Assembly: GCA_036435485.1 (NCBI GenBank)
Contig: CM071597.1
Span: forward strand, 174,822,147-174,886,146
Length of the DNA: 64,000 nt
Direction of reading: 5' to 3'
Origin: Saposhnikovia divaricata
Lineage: Eukaryota; Streptophyta; Magnoliopsida; Apiales; Apiaceae
Position numbers and translations under genes: made by a program. The notes beneath the pieces are model-generated. The model saw only the letters and a list, made by a program, of their open reading frames with translations, made no database searches and had not been told where the DNA came from. Positions 11,713 through 22,589 of the stretch are shown here, one piece after another. Each line of letters opens with the position of its first letter. The stretch's first letter is position 1.

Positions 11713-12069
11713 CTTTTTAAAAAACTGCTCCGCAAAATGATCCCGTGACACTTGAGCATTGTCATTGGCCGGGATTTATATAGATGTATAGAAGCAGCCA
11801 AAGGGTTTCCGTTACCAAAGTACGTAACCGACGAGATCGTTAGGATTCTTGCATAAAAATAATTAGAGGGAGGCAGGAAGGCACAGAGTTGGAAGACACA
11901 GAGTTTTACCATAATTTTACTCCATATGTGAGATGTGAATGAATGAATGAATTACAGATGGATGTGCGAATGAATAATTGGGAATGAATAATAATTGACA
12001 TAAAAAAGGAAATTAGAGAAAATAGAATCAGAGAAGAGGAGAGTCTGGAGCAGCCACGTCAGCCTCCAG

Positions 12070-12096
12070 AGTTTTTCCTTTATATAGAGGTATAGA
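12070..12096 (-). promoter_or_regulatory. Helitron-like 5' terminus or TATA region upstream of the RPA-like gene
   Basis: The minus strand reads A|TCTATACCTCTATATAAAGG, an inverted match of the motif at 5091. It lies about 1.07 kb upstream of the RPA-like ATG and about 380 bp before the leader-intron donor. It could be a Helitron 5' end, the gene's TATA box (TATATAAA), or both. A related motif is at 11772-11792 on the same strand. Confidence 0.4.
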
Positions 12097-12284
12097 TACC
12101 AAAATCACACATCCCGTTCTCTAGTAGTACTCATACCATTCTCTATTCTGAAGAACCACTTGAAGGGGCTTGGGGGCTGGTGCAACGTTGTAACTGTGGC
12201 CGCCACTGTCATCGTGATGATCACCTTTGTCATCACGGTGATCACTAATTCGTGAGCTTCATTTCATCCACAACCACTACATTT

Positions 12285-13189
12285 CCTTTTTTGCTCGATT
12301 TGTTATTTTTCTAAAACTCAATCCTCCTATGATATAATGATAACAATACTGTACTTGGACAGCTACAAAATTGAAGCATGATCAGATGAAGATGCCTCGT
12401 TCCACTCATTCATAGATTGAAGAGACTTTAGCTTTCAAAATCAAACTCCCAGTTTAGATCAAAAATTTATATTGAAATAAATCATTTCGAGTAGCCAAAA
12501 TAATATACTAGTAAGAGGGTGTTGACTTTAGCTAGCTTCTGTTACTTTGTTATGTTTGTTACTGTATATAAGTATTGAAGACGACCACCATGCAAGGGGA
12601 CCCATGAAGGTAAAAAATCCCGTATTAGGGCTCGTTTGGTTCGCGAGTGCTACGGGGTTGGTATTAAGAATCGGGTTAAGGTGGTTTGCATGTTTAGGTG
12701 GGAGTAGCTGAAGTCACTGCTTTGACTCTGCTGAATATCAAACCAATGAACAGTTTTTAGATAAGATAGAGTAAATGATATGCGTGTGAGCCTCTGGAGA
12801 TCCATGGCTGGTTATCAGAATTTTGTGATATAACACAAAATAATCAGGTTTATAGCAGACAGGACTTTATCCTATCAAAGTGAGGTTGTGTTACATGTGA
12901 GTCTTGTAGAAAACTGAATTTCTTATCGAATTGCTGCAATGATTTCATCCTTCACAAAGAATCATATTATCCATCTCTGCTGATAAATATCTGCTAATTA
13001 TGGATGTGAGCTTGGTATTCTTTGTAACCAACACTGCAAGCGAGCTTTGAGTCCCATCCTAAAACGGTAAAACTCATTCTTCATGTTTGGGCAGAGGAAA
13101 CCTAGTGGTGTTTAGTGTCTGCGTTTGGAGCGGTAAATAAGATACTTGAAATGGATATGCTTGTAAGAGAGTTGATGACATATTATACT
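12285..13189. repeat. Duplicated CXE-locus module, copy A upstream part
   Basis: Non-coding. Matches 41225-42260 (for example AGCATGATCAGATGAAGATGCC, TTTAGGTGGGAGTAGCTGAAG, CCTCTGGAGATCCATG). From about 12640 it also matches 35455-35970. It is the upstream flank of the first carboxylesterase copy, so a segment of the locus was copied rather than only the gene. Confidence 0.75.
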
Positions 13190-13836
13190 TGTAGAGTTGG
13201 TGTCAACCCAAGTCCCACATAGTTAAGATAAAGAAGAATTATCTTGAATATATGCAGTCAAAACAACTCCATTAGTATGAGACCATTTGGGAGGAGCCCA
13301 AAAACAGATCGTGAGAACTTGGCCACGGCCCAGTGCGGAAAATATCATACTAATGTGGAGTTAATGGCTGTTACGCAGCCCAACAAGTGGTATCATAGCG
13401 ATGGTTAAGAAGTTGATCCTGGGGTTGCAGGCTGCAAGTTGTGTGGTGTGGGAGGCTCTGCAAGTTGTGTGGTATGGGAGGCTCTCCAGAACTACGATTG
13501 GAGATCTTGGACGGCTTGTGTCGAAAGTCTTCCTGACACTGAGGTGGTCCGGCGGCGTGTCCCGCAAGAAGAGGAGCCACAGATGAATAGCGGCGGTATA
13601 AGGGTCACAAGATTGGTGGTTCTTGGATTGAGGGGAGATTGTAGAGTGGGTGTCAACCCAAGTCCCACATCGTTAAGATAAAAAAGAATTATCTTGAATA
13701 TAAGCAGCCAAAACAACTCCATTAGTATGAGACCTTTTGGGAGGAGCTCAAAAACAAATCCGTGAGGGCTTGGCCACAGCCCAGAGCAGATAATATCATA
13801 CTAATGTGGAGTTAATGGGTGTTGTACAGCCCAACA
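13190..13836 (+). mobile_element. TRIM retrotransposon (miniature LTR element)
   Basis: 647 bp element with 196-197 bp LTRs at 13190-13385 and 13640-13836, both starting TGTAGAGT and ending GCCCAACA. It is flanked by perfect TSDs ATACT (13185-13189 and 13837-13841). A PBS (TGGTATCATAGC) follows the first LTR at 13388 and a purine tract (GAGGGGAGAT) precedes the second. The 254 bp internal region has no coding capacity; short ORFs over it are incidental. The paralogous site near 35968 reads TATTATACTCAGGCC with no insertion, which confirms the boundaries. Confidence 0.95.
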
Positions 13837-14559
13837 ATACTCAGGCCAGAAGGGGCCATAAAAAAAGTTCTTCACCGATTAGCATGCAGAATGCTAAATC
13901 TGTTAGTACTCTATTGGCATCTTAATTTAGATTTACGTCTTCTTGGTTACCAGAGTCTGATGAGGAGCTAGAGTATATGTCTTAAGTCTTGGATTTCAAT
14001 GCAATGGGGTCCCTCACACGTGCCATTATTTTTCTTGTCTAGAAGGTGCTTCCTGTTGACAAATTTGAGCATCGCTCAATTATAGTTGGTCTTTATCTAT
14101 GAATGGAGCCTATGAAGCCTTCACAGAAAGAGGTGGCCCACTGACCGTTGCCAAATTTTAGCATTACGTAAATATTGTTGGTCTTTATTAAGCCTATGAA
14201 GCCTTCACTAGAGGAGGTGGAGAGATTTATAAGTAACATTTCAAGATTAAGGTTAAGGATTTGTAACTTCATAGAATTTTGGTCAGGTCTGAAAAAACCC
14301 ACGATACATAGTGTGGTTCAGGTCTGAAAAAATTCACGATACATAGTTTTGGTCATTTGAAAAACCCACGATTCATACATTTTTGATATATTTTTGTCAT
14401 GGTATTGAGACTCGAGCTCTTATTACCAAGAGATGAGAGGTATTGTTAGACTAAACTTTGTGGTGCGGAGATACCTTTTGGCGTTTACTTTCAGCCAAAA
14501 TTCAACAAGTGACAAAATGAAATATTTGGTCGTAAACCACCAACCACTTCTCTATGACT
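13837..14559. repeat. Duplicated CXE-locus module, promoter side of copy A
   Basis: Non-coding. Matches the region upstream of the second carboxylesterase (36090-36900 and 37380-37880). A short unit containing AAGCCTTCACTAGA...GGTGGAGAGATTT is repeated within and between copies. Confidence 0.65.
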
Positions 14560-14607
14560 CTACATTACATGACTTGTCTAACTAATCAAGCCATTCAAGA
14601 AAACATA

Positions 14608-15531
14608 ATGGAAAGAGACACCTCTCTCATTGACGAACCATACAAGTTCCTCAACATTGCTCTAAATCCTGATGGTTCACTCACCAGAGATGAAGAATTC
14701 CCCCTCGTGCCTCCCACGCCTGAACTTGCCTCTGAATTAGCTAACTCTTCGTCACAAAAACAGCTATCACTCTCCAAAGACATTCCTCTCAACACCACCA
14801 ACCAAACATTCCTACGCTTGTTTCACCCTCTCAACTACACTAAAAAACTTCCTATCATAATTGATTTTCATAGAGGTGGCTTCATTATGTGGAGTGCCAT
14901 TTCAGCTCCGCTTCATGATTTGTGGAACCATGTGGCTGCTTTCACCCTTGCTTTAGTCATAACCGTTGAGTATCGTCTTATCCCGGAACACCGCCTTCCA
15001 GCTGCTTATGATGATGCCATAGAGGCCATCTTATGGGTCCGTGATCAAGAAAGAGAAATTAACGGATGTGATACATGGATGAAACAGCTAGATGATTACT
15101 ACAACGTTTATGTTATGGGTACTAGTGCAGGTGGTAGCATAGCTTACCATGCAGGTTTACGTGCTCTGGATGCGGATATCGATCCAATCCAGATCAAAGG
15201 AATGATACTAAACCAACCCTTTTTCGGTGGAGTTGAACGAACTCCATCAGAAGAAAGGTTGAGCAGAAATCCTGTTTTACCAGTGACTGCTAGTGACTTG
15301 CTGTGGCAGTTGTCATTGTCACCTGGAAGTGATCATGATCACGAGTATTCTAATCCATTGGATGGTGTTAATCCGAAGATCCAACATCTACCAAGGTGTT
15401 TAATAAGAGGGTTTGAAGGGGACTCCTTGGTGGATAGAATAAAGGGGGTGGCCAAGATGTTGGATGCCCATGGGGTGAAAGGTAGTAGCCAAAATCGTAA
15501 AGGAAGGGTGTCATGGTGTGCAGATTGTTGA
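14608..15531 (+). pseudogene. Carboxylesterase (CXE, alpha/beta-hydrolase) copy 1, inactivated
   Basis: Close paralogue of the intact gene at 37921. The same MxRDxSLIDEPYKxLxIxLNPDGSLTR start and the nucleophile motif GTSAGGS are present. Three defects stand out. The oxyanion-hole motif HGGGF has become HRGGF. An extra A after GTGAA near 15479 shifts the frame, so the GGFHG block with the catalytic His and the C terminus is lost, and a stop follows at 15529-15531. The TATA sequence of the intact paralogue (TATATAAA) reads TACATTAC here. The start is placed at 14608 by alignment to the paralogue; an upstream in-frame ATG at 14554 is not conserved. A gypsy LTR begins about 70 bp downstream. No active product is expected. 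Confidence 0.92.
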
Positions 15532-15582
15532 TCAGTGTAAGCTTCAAGAATTGTTTTTAAGGATCAAGGAATTGTTTTTAAA

Positions 15583-15603
15583 GTCCAGCCGGGGTTAGTT
15601 ATA
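15583..15603. repeat. Fold-back of LTR start at the gypsy 5' boundary
   Basis: This 21 bp segment is an inverted, slightly diverged copy of the first bases of the intact 3' LTR (CTATAACTAGTCCTGGCTAGA at 32271). It lies across the beginning of the 5' LTR, which also lacks 8 bp compared with its partner. It explains why no clear TSD is seen. Confidence 0.55.
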
Positions 15604-16216
15604 GCCTATCTGGTTGGACTTAGCTCAGGTTAACACCAGACCTATCTGGTTCTAGTCACGATTGGGCATAATCCAGAACACCCGTACCCCAGGCCAAAGA
15701 TGCATGAGACAACACTAAGCCACACTACGGAATGTGGCACCTACAGGTCATGAATATGGCCCCACGTGACAACGATATATAAGGGAATCCTAGGACTGGT
15801 ACAATCACGTCCCTGTCAATCCACGTGTTGGCATGACATTGGCACACGCCATCACAATTATCACCTGGACAGGTGGGGACTATCTATAGCATACAAGTGT
15901 CCCGTAAAACTAGGATCCAACGCTCATGATTGCAGGTACCAACCCCTAAACCCTAATCCTTGGCCTATAAATAAACCAGGAGAGAAAGGTTTAGGCGTTA
16001 CATTCTTTTACACACCTATATACACACACCTTCCACATTTCGATACTCTAGTCCTTATCTTTTACCTTCCAAAGCCTGATCTTATTCTCATGCCGGAGGC
16101 ACCGCGGGTCCAAACCCGCCTCCTGACGTTGTTTTGCAGAGACCCAAACACCAGCATTACCTTCACCAGGCGTGGGAACGGCGGAGGAAGCACCTGATCG
16201 GGTTCTAGAGTTATCA
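15599..16216 (+). repeat. 5' LTR of the gypsy element
   Basis: 618 bp, ending GAGTTATCA, very similar to 32264-32879. The expected terminal TGATAGCC reads TTATAGCC. The TATA box is CCTATAAATAAACC near 15964-15975. The primer-binding site TTGGTGCTAGAAGGAGG starts right after, at 16217. Confidence 0.88.
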
Positions 16217-16655
16217 TTGGTGCTAGAAGGAGGGGTGGCTCTGTCCTTTGGTCTTGGTGCCACTAGACTCGACTCCATCAACAAGCTCTTGAAAAAGAGT
16301 CCTAATCGAACCAGTAAGATCTGAAAACCACCTGAACATTTGACAAAAATGTAACCTTTACACCTTTTTCAACTATGTATGCATGTCTTTAGCCCCGTCT
16401 AGCCGCTATTAATCTAGATCTGTTGCTTGTTTTAGATAAAGTTGTGATTTTTAGCCTTTAGTCCCGATTAATAGCTAGATCTGTAGTCATGACTTCTTGA
16501 TTTGTTGAAATTCTTGGCTTATTCTTGCTTACTCTTGTTTTGAACCGTAACTACGTGCATACATACGTTGCCTTCTTTAAAACTAGCCAAGATTTGTTAT
16601 AAAGCTTGTATCTTGTGAGAATATTGTTTTGGAAACCATACTTCTTTGTTGAAAT

Positions 16656-17879
16656 ATGCCAAGAGGAAGTAAATCCGATCAGAGACAATCCACCATTGCC
16701 CAAAGAGTGGAACCTAACCCGGTCCAAGACCTACCCCTAGTCCCGGCTACTACCAACCCAGTTCTGGAGAAGATAGGGATTGGGCCCTGTGATGCTAGAG
16801 TTGAAATTAAAGTGAACTAGAACAAGTACATTGACGTTCCTCTCGCCGCGATGCACATGGAGAACCTCCCCAGAGAGGACATAACTGAAGCAATCCGGGC
16901 CTACCAAACCCGGAAACAAGCTCCACCTAAACCAGAGCAAGCTAAAGATTCTGGTGATTTTGAAAACTCACACCGATCCCAAGTCTCTGTCTTTGACCGG
17001 ATCAATGCCAAAGGCAAAGGACCCCAAAAGCAAACAACCCACAAAGCTCAAAGCAAGAACAAAAACAACGAAGCTGAAAATCTCAAAAAATTGGCCGAAC
17101 TCCGGGAGAGAATCTGGCATGAGGAAGAGGCTAAGCTTGAATTCAAAGTCCAGAAGAGAATCCAGGAAGAAGAGGACCGAATTCTGAGGAGGTCCGGATC
17201 CAAAAGGATTCATGGAGAAATCAGTCCGGAGCTCATCTTAGATGAAGACGAACCCGAAGAAGATTTGATCCACATGATTCATGAGCTGCAGAAAAAGGTT
17301 GGCAATGACTCCAGTCTGGAAAGTGAAGGAACCCTGACTCCCTTCAGCCGCTCTCTGGAAGCAATGCCAAGGCAAAAGAACCTGAAGCACTATAATTTTG
17401 ACTCATTCGATGGAATGGGTGACCCTGAAGAACACATCAATTACTTTGAGCAGATCGCTCTTATCTACTTTTACCATGATATCACCAAGTGTAGATTCTT
17501 TGCTTCAACTTTAAAGGGAGGGGCCTAGAGGTGGTTCAGAAGGATCCCCTCCCGCAGCATCCACAACTGGAAGGAATTCAGAGAATCCTTCCTAAAGAGG
17601 TTTAGAGCCAACTGCACCCATGAACTGCATATGTGCCATCTAGAGACTATTCGGCAGTATGACAATGAATCTCTCTCTGATTACATGAAGCGTTTCCAAG
17701 AAGCCATCAACAAGATCTCACGCCTGGATGAGCGTGAGGCTCTAAGTATTTTCTGGAGGAACCTTGACCCGGAGCACAACGAAAGATATGTTTACGAACT
17801 AATCGACAAAGAACCCCAGAGCCTAGAAGCAGCATATGCTATGGATGCCCGGTTCATCAAAGAAAGTGATGTACTGTAA
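16656..17879 (+). pseudogene. Gypsy gag
   Basis: The capsid polyprotein that packages element RNA into particles. Reading from the ATG at 16656 (MPRGSKSDQ), a single frame runs to 17879. It is broken by TAG at 16818-16820 and at 17526-17528. The core retrotransposon gag domain is clear: FDGMGDPEEHINYFEQ, FFASTLKGGA, RWFRRIPSRSI, FRESFLKRF and ESLSDYMKRFQEA. The same frame continues after the TAA at 17877. A CCHC-like knuckle near 18210-18250 is degraded: the first Cys codon is TGA and the last is Tyr. Confidence 0.88.
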
Positions 17880-18328
17880 GCAATGAGAATGACCTCTGAG
17901 GAAGCTCTTCAGCCCGAACTCAAGATGATCGCCGTCATGGCGGTTATCAACAAGATAAAAGATTCAAACCCAACAGACAAAACAACTATATTCAGAGCTC
18001 TCAACTCTCAGTTCCAGAAAAAGTTCCTGAACCAGCCACCAAACCGGACACTAGGCCTCCGAGACCACCCAAATCTTAGCCCCGACCTGAACCTGAGTGG
18101 ACTTCACTCAGCCAAACCCGGGCTGACATAATAAAGGAGGTTCGGGACAAGCCATACTTCTACCCGCCCAAACCGATGGTCACATCACTGGAGAACCGCC
18201 CTACTCATAAACAATGAGACTATCACGGAACCCATGGTCATACCATTGAAAACTATCTCTCTCTCAATTATTTCATCGAAGATAAAATCAAGAAAGGAAA
18301 CATGGGTCAGTACATAGCCCGATAAACT

Positions 18329-18622
18329 ATGAAGAAAGGGGAAGGATCCGGATCTGGGAAGAAACAAGTTGTCAATGTAGTCATGGGCGGATCCAGTTCT
18401 CCTCCCCCTAGTCTGGGTTTTGTGGATGAAGTCATGATGGTCCAGTCTTTCCCCGAACAAATCATATCCTTCAGCAATGCTGACTTTGAGGGCGTTAACC
18501 CGAACCATAATGAAGCTCTGGTTGTTAGCTTGGATATAGCTGAGAATGAAGTAAAGGGGATTCTTATCGATAATGGATCCTCTGTCAACATCCTCTTCAA
18601 ACATACCATGGACAGGATGTAG
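18329..18622 (+). pseudogene. Gypsy aspartic protease
   Basis: Contains GILIDNGSSVNILF, a D-x-G-S-S retropepsin active site in which the usual Thr is Asn. This protease cleaves the Gag-Pol polyprotein. The frame differs from gag (relative shift +2) and ends at a TAG after HTMDRM. Antisense open frames over it are shadows. Confidence 0.82.
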
Positions 18623-19187
18623 CTGGGAAGCGTAAGAATGAATTAATGCAGAGAAGATCCTCTCTGTGGGTTCGGGAACAACTTAGTCCCGATCCAAGGA
18701 ACCCTGTATTTACCGATGTTGTTTGGCACCAATCCAAAGTACGTAACCCACACTGTGAAGTTCTACGAGATCAACACTCCATCCTCCTACAATATGATCC
18801 TCGGGTACCCAGTCCTAACCAAGCTTCGAGCTATAACCTCTACCCCACATTTGAAATTCAAGTTCCCAACACCTACTGGAATTGGTGAAGTTAAAGGAGA
18901 TTCTAAGATGGCGGGAAGATGTTATGGCCAAGCATTAGTCTTGGTCGAAACTGATCCGGACAACAAAATGAAGGTTTCCTCTTACCAGAAGAACCAAAGC
19001 CGCAAAAAATACAGAGTAAGTTTCAAGAAAACACCCGGACATGAGGTCCAGAATATTGAAAGCATTGAAGCCTAGACTAAAGAAGCCCTGATTGCTAAGG
19101 CATGGGACTACCTAGAATCAAACACCCAATTAAGCCCGGATCCAACAGTTTATATCCAAGAAGGAACAAGGAAAAGTAGAACCAGCT

Positions 19188-20361
19188 GTGAAAACAGTAA
19201 CCTTTGTGCTCGAAGAGGACAATCCGGACAGAAAGATCAAGATTGGGTCCGGACTTGACCCGGTCTTCAAGAGAGACCTGATTCAGTTACTAAGGAGCTA
19301 TGCAAATGTTTTTTCCTTGAGCCCGGATGATATGCCTGGACTTCAGGAATCTGTGGTTATGCATAGCCTACATGTCAATCCCAATAGAAAGCCTGTGAAA
19401 CAGAAGGGAAGGAACTTCGCTCCAGAAAGACAAAAAGAAATTGATGAAGAAGTTGAAAAGCTTCTCAAAGCTGGAATAATCTGTGAGATCAAGTACCCTG
19501 ATTGATTGGCCAATGTGGTCCTGGTCAAAAAACCCAACGGCAAATGGAGAATGTGCGTCGACTACACTGACCTCAATGCTGCATGTCCCAAGGACCCGTA
19601 TCCTTTGCCAAGTATAGATCAACTTATCGATGCCACTGCAGGTCATGTGATGTTCAGCTTCATGGATGCATTTTTCGAATATAACCAAATCAAGATGAAC
19701 CTGGCTGACATAGCCAAAACCACTTTCATAACACAGAGCTGTTTATGCATACAAATACATGCCCTTCGTCCTAATGAATGCTGGATCAACCTATCAAAGA
19801 GCCATGTTTGAGGTGTTCAAGGATCAGTTGGGCAGGAACCTGGAATCCTATATAGATGACATGATCGCTAAGTCCAAATCAATTGAGGAGCATGTCCCGG
19901 ATCTGAGGGAATACTTCGAGAACCTAAGGAAACATGAAATGAAGTTGAACCCGTAGAAGTGCAACTTCGATGTGGGAGCTGGGAAGTTCTTAGGGTTCAT
20001 GATTAGCCAAAGAGGGATTGAGGCTAACCCAGAGAAGATTAAAGCTATAATGGACATGGAACCACCCCGGACTCAGAAAGATATTCAGAAGTTGGTTGGA
20101 TCTCTTGCTGCGTTAAGGAGGTTCATTCCTAAACTTGCTAAACGTTGCTTGCCATTCTTTGAACTACTTAAAGGAGCAAAAAATAAGAAAGAGATAAATT
20201 GGAGTCCGGACTGCCAGAAAGCATTTGAATCAATAAAGGAATATCTTTTATCACCACCAGTCCTGACTAAAGCCCAACCCGGGGAGCCACTATCACTTCA
20301 CCTGTCTGCAGGACCCCTGGCTGTTGGAGCGGGTCTAATCCGGGAACAGGAGGGGCAATAG
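19188..20361 (+). pseudogene. Gypsy reverse transcriptase
   Basis: Copies element RNA into DNA. It is spread over several frames: PVKQKGRNFAPERQKEI, then ANVVLVKKPNGKWRMCVDY and LNAACPKDPYPLP (from 19506). FSFMDAFFEYNQI, MPFVLMNAGSTYQRAM and the catalytic YIDDMI (family: YVDD) follow at about 19850, then GKFLGFMISQRGIEANPEKI. Breaks: TGA at 19503-19505, a frame change near 19740-19760, TAG at 19954-19956. The thumb and connection reach 20361, where a further TAG lies. Confidence 0.9.
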
Positions 20362-20640
20362 AAGCCGGTCTACTATGTCAGCCAAGTGCTGAAAGATGCT
20401 GAAACCAGATATCCTAACTTGGAAAAGTTTGCATTTGCTTTAGTAATGGCTTCCAAGAAGCTAAGACACTACTTCCAAGGCCGAGAACTCAAAGTAATAA
20501 CCGATCAACTTTTGAGAAGAATAATTCATAAACCCGATATTTCAGGAACACTTGTCAACTGGACAGTCGAACTAAGCCAGTTTCAATTAACCTTTATTCC
20601 CCGGACTACGATCAAGGCCCAAGTCCTGGCCGATTTTGTT
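20362..20640 (+). pseudogene. Gypsy RNase H (retroviral position)
   Basis: Carries KPVYYVSQVLKDAETRYPNLEKFAFALV and SKKLRHYFQGRELKVITDQ, the standard segment after Ty3/gypsy RT. In Tat elements this domain acts largely as a connection because a second RNase H follows. Confidence 0.82.
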
Positions 20641-20710
20641 GTGGAATGTTACTTTCCCGAGTCCTGGCCTATTCCAAGGGTCTTAGATACGGGAGATGAG
20701 GATGACATAG

Positions 20711-21072
20711 ACCCGGAAACTTGGAACCTGCATGTAGATGGTTCTTCAACCAGTGAAAGATCCGGAGTGGGTTTAATAATGGAAATTCCATATGGGTTCC
20801 AAGTTCAACAAGCCATAACTTTCAAGTTTTCAGCAACAAACAACCAGGCAGAATATGAGGCACTTTTGGCCCGGCTACGGCTCACCCGGTCGTTAAAACT
20901 CCAGAATCTGAATATCTACAGTGATTTCCAGATTGTTGTGAAGCAAACTAAGGGAGAATACATTGCAAAGGACCCGAAGCTAGCTCAATACCAAGACCTA
21001 GTGAAGAGCTACCTGACTTTTCCCAAAGTTTCAAATCAACCAGATCAACAGAGAAGAAAATTCAGAAGCTGA
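20711..21072 (+). pseudogene. Archaeal-type second RNase H (aRNH)
   Basis: WNLHVDGSSTSERSGVGLI, ATNNQAEYEALLARL and LNIYSDFQIVVKQ supply the D-E-D catalytic pattern. An extra RNase H of this kind after the normal one is diagnostic of the Tat lineage of plant Ty3/gypsy elements. The frame runs on from the previous RNase H and is lost near 21030. Confidence 0.87.
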
Positions 21073-21269
21073 TTCATTGTCCAGGCTAGTCCCGAATGCT
21101 GCTGAACTGGAGAGCTCGGTCTATTTTAAGGAGATTGAAGAGCCAACAATTGAAAATGATGAAGTAATGGAGATAAATGATCAACTGAACTGGATGACCC
21201 CTTTCATCTTATACCTGGATAAGGGGGAGCTACCTGAGGATAAAAATAAAGCCAAGTGACTTAAAGCCA

Positions 21270-22414
21270 AAAATGTGAAGTTCTTCTTGGAAGAAGGACA
21301 ACTCTACCGCTGGACATTATCCAGCCTGGTCCTGAAGTGTGTTGGACCTGTGGAAGCTGAGTACTGCTTACAGGAAGTTCATGAAGGGATTTGTGGAGAT
21401 CACCTATCTGCAAAGGCTCTAGATTACAAAATCATAAGGCAAGGATACTACTAGCCAACAAGCCACAATGATGCTATTGAATTTGTGAAGAAATGTAAGA
21501 AGTGCCAACTGTTCAGCAATGTTTCAAGATAGAGCCCAGTCCTGCCATCCTCAGTCCTGTCTCCCATATCCTTTGCGGTCTGGGGAATAGACATCATGGG
21601 TCCTTTTCCCCGGGCCAAGGGGGATTTGAGATATTTACTTGTAGCGATTGATTATATGACGAAATGGGTGGAAGCTAAGGCAATGCGGACCATTAACCAA
21701 TAAGAATGCATCCGGTTCATGGACAACATCCTGATGGGGTTTGGGATGCCCAGGGTTTTGATTTCTGACAACGGGCCTCAGTTTGTAGGGTCAGATTTCG
21801 AAAATTATTTGAAGGAAAGAGGAATCAAGAACAAGAAGTCATCAGTAGCTTACCCTATGGGAAACGGTCAGGTGGAAGTAACCAATAGAATCCTGCTAAG
21901 AGGAATTAAGAAAAGGCTCTATGAGAGTAAGAACAAATGGCCCGAGGTGCTGCCTAATGTACTTTGGGCATACAGGACTAGTCCAAGAACTAGTACCGAC
22001 GAAACACCCTTCAAGCTGGCCTACGGCACTAAAGCTATGCTGCCTATAGAAGTGGGATCCCCATCACACAGGGCTATAAATTTTGAAGAAGTGGCAAATG
22101 AAGAGGGTCTCCGGATCAACTTAGACCTGGTTGATGAGGTTCGGGACAAAGCTGTTGAGAAAATGGAAAAATACAAGGAGAAAACCAGAGAATATTTTGG
22201 CAAGAAGGCTAGAGTCAAGAACTTTCAAGTTGGAGACCTAGTCCTTCGCGATACTGAACCTTCAGACCCGACTAATATGGGGAAGCTAATGCCTAAGTGG
22301 GAAGGACCGTATAAGGTCAAGGAGATTCTTCATCCCGGAACCTACAAGCTTAGCAATATGGATGATTCTATGGTCCCCAATAGCTGGCATGGCCTCAGAC
22401 TCAGGAAGTTCTAG
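21270..22414 (+). pseudogene. Gypsy integrase
   Basis: Inserts element DNA into the genome. The HHCC zinc domain is seen as HEGICGDHLSAKAL, then KKCKKCQLF. The DDE core has WGIDIMGPFP, LISDNGPQFVG and NGQVEVTNRI, with the final acidic residue in VEVTNR. The C-terminal part has FQVGDLVLR and KWEGPYKVKEIL, ending at 22412-22414. TAG and TAA codons interrupt the N-terminal half (about 21452, 21530 and 21701); 21719-22414 is open. Confidence 0.9.
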
Positions 22415-22589
22415 CAGTGAGAAGCTAACCAATGCTTGAAGAATCAAATAAGGAGCTCCATGAAATCCCAAAGACTTCAACAGATAGACCAGTCTCTGTA
22501 ATGAAGCAAGAATATAAAAAATTGTATTTTGAATCTATATTTTAATGAAACCGGGCCCTGTCTTGTATTTTCGTTCAATACTTGAAATA

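Noticed and set aside
13361..13722. Cluster of overlapping open frames on both strands
   Set aside because: They fall in the TRIM element, which is non-coding; the frames cross LTR borders.
15766..16197. 143-codon open frame in the gypsy 5' LTR, with a partner in the 3' LTR
   Set aside because: It lies wholly inside the LTR, overlaps the TATA box and differs between the two LTRs.
16968..17213. Minus-strand frame antisense to gag
   Set aside because: Shadow of a Lys/Glu-rich coding region, with no domain.
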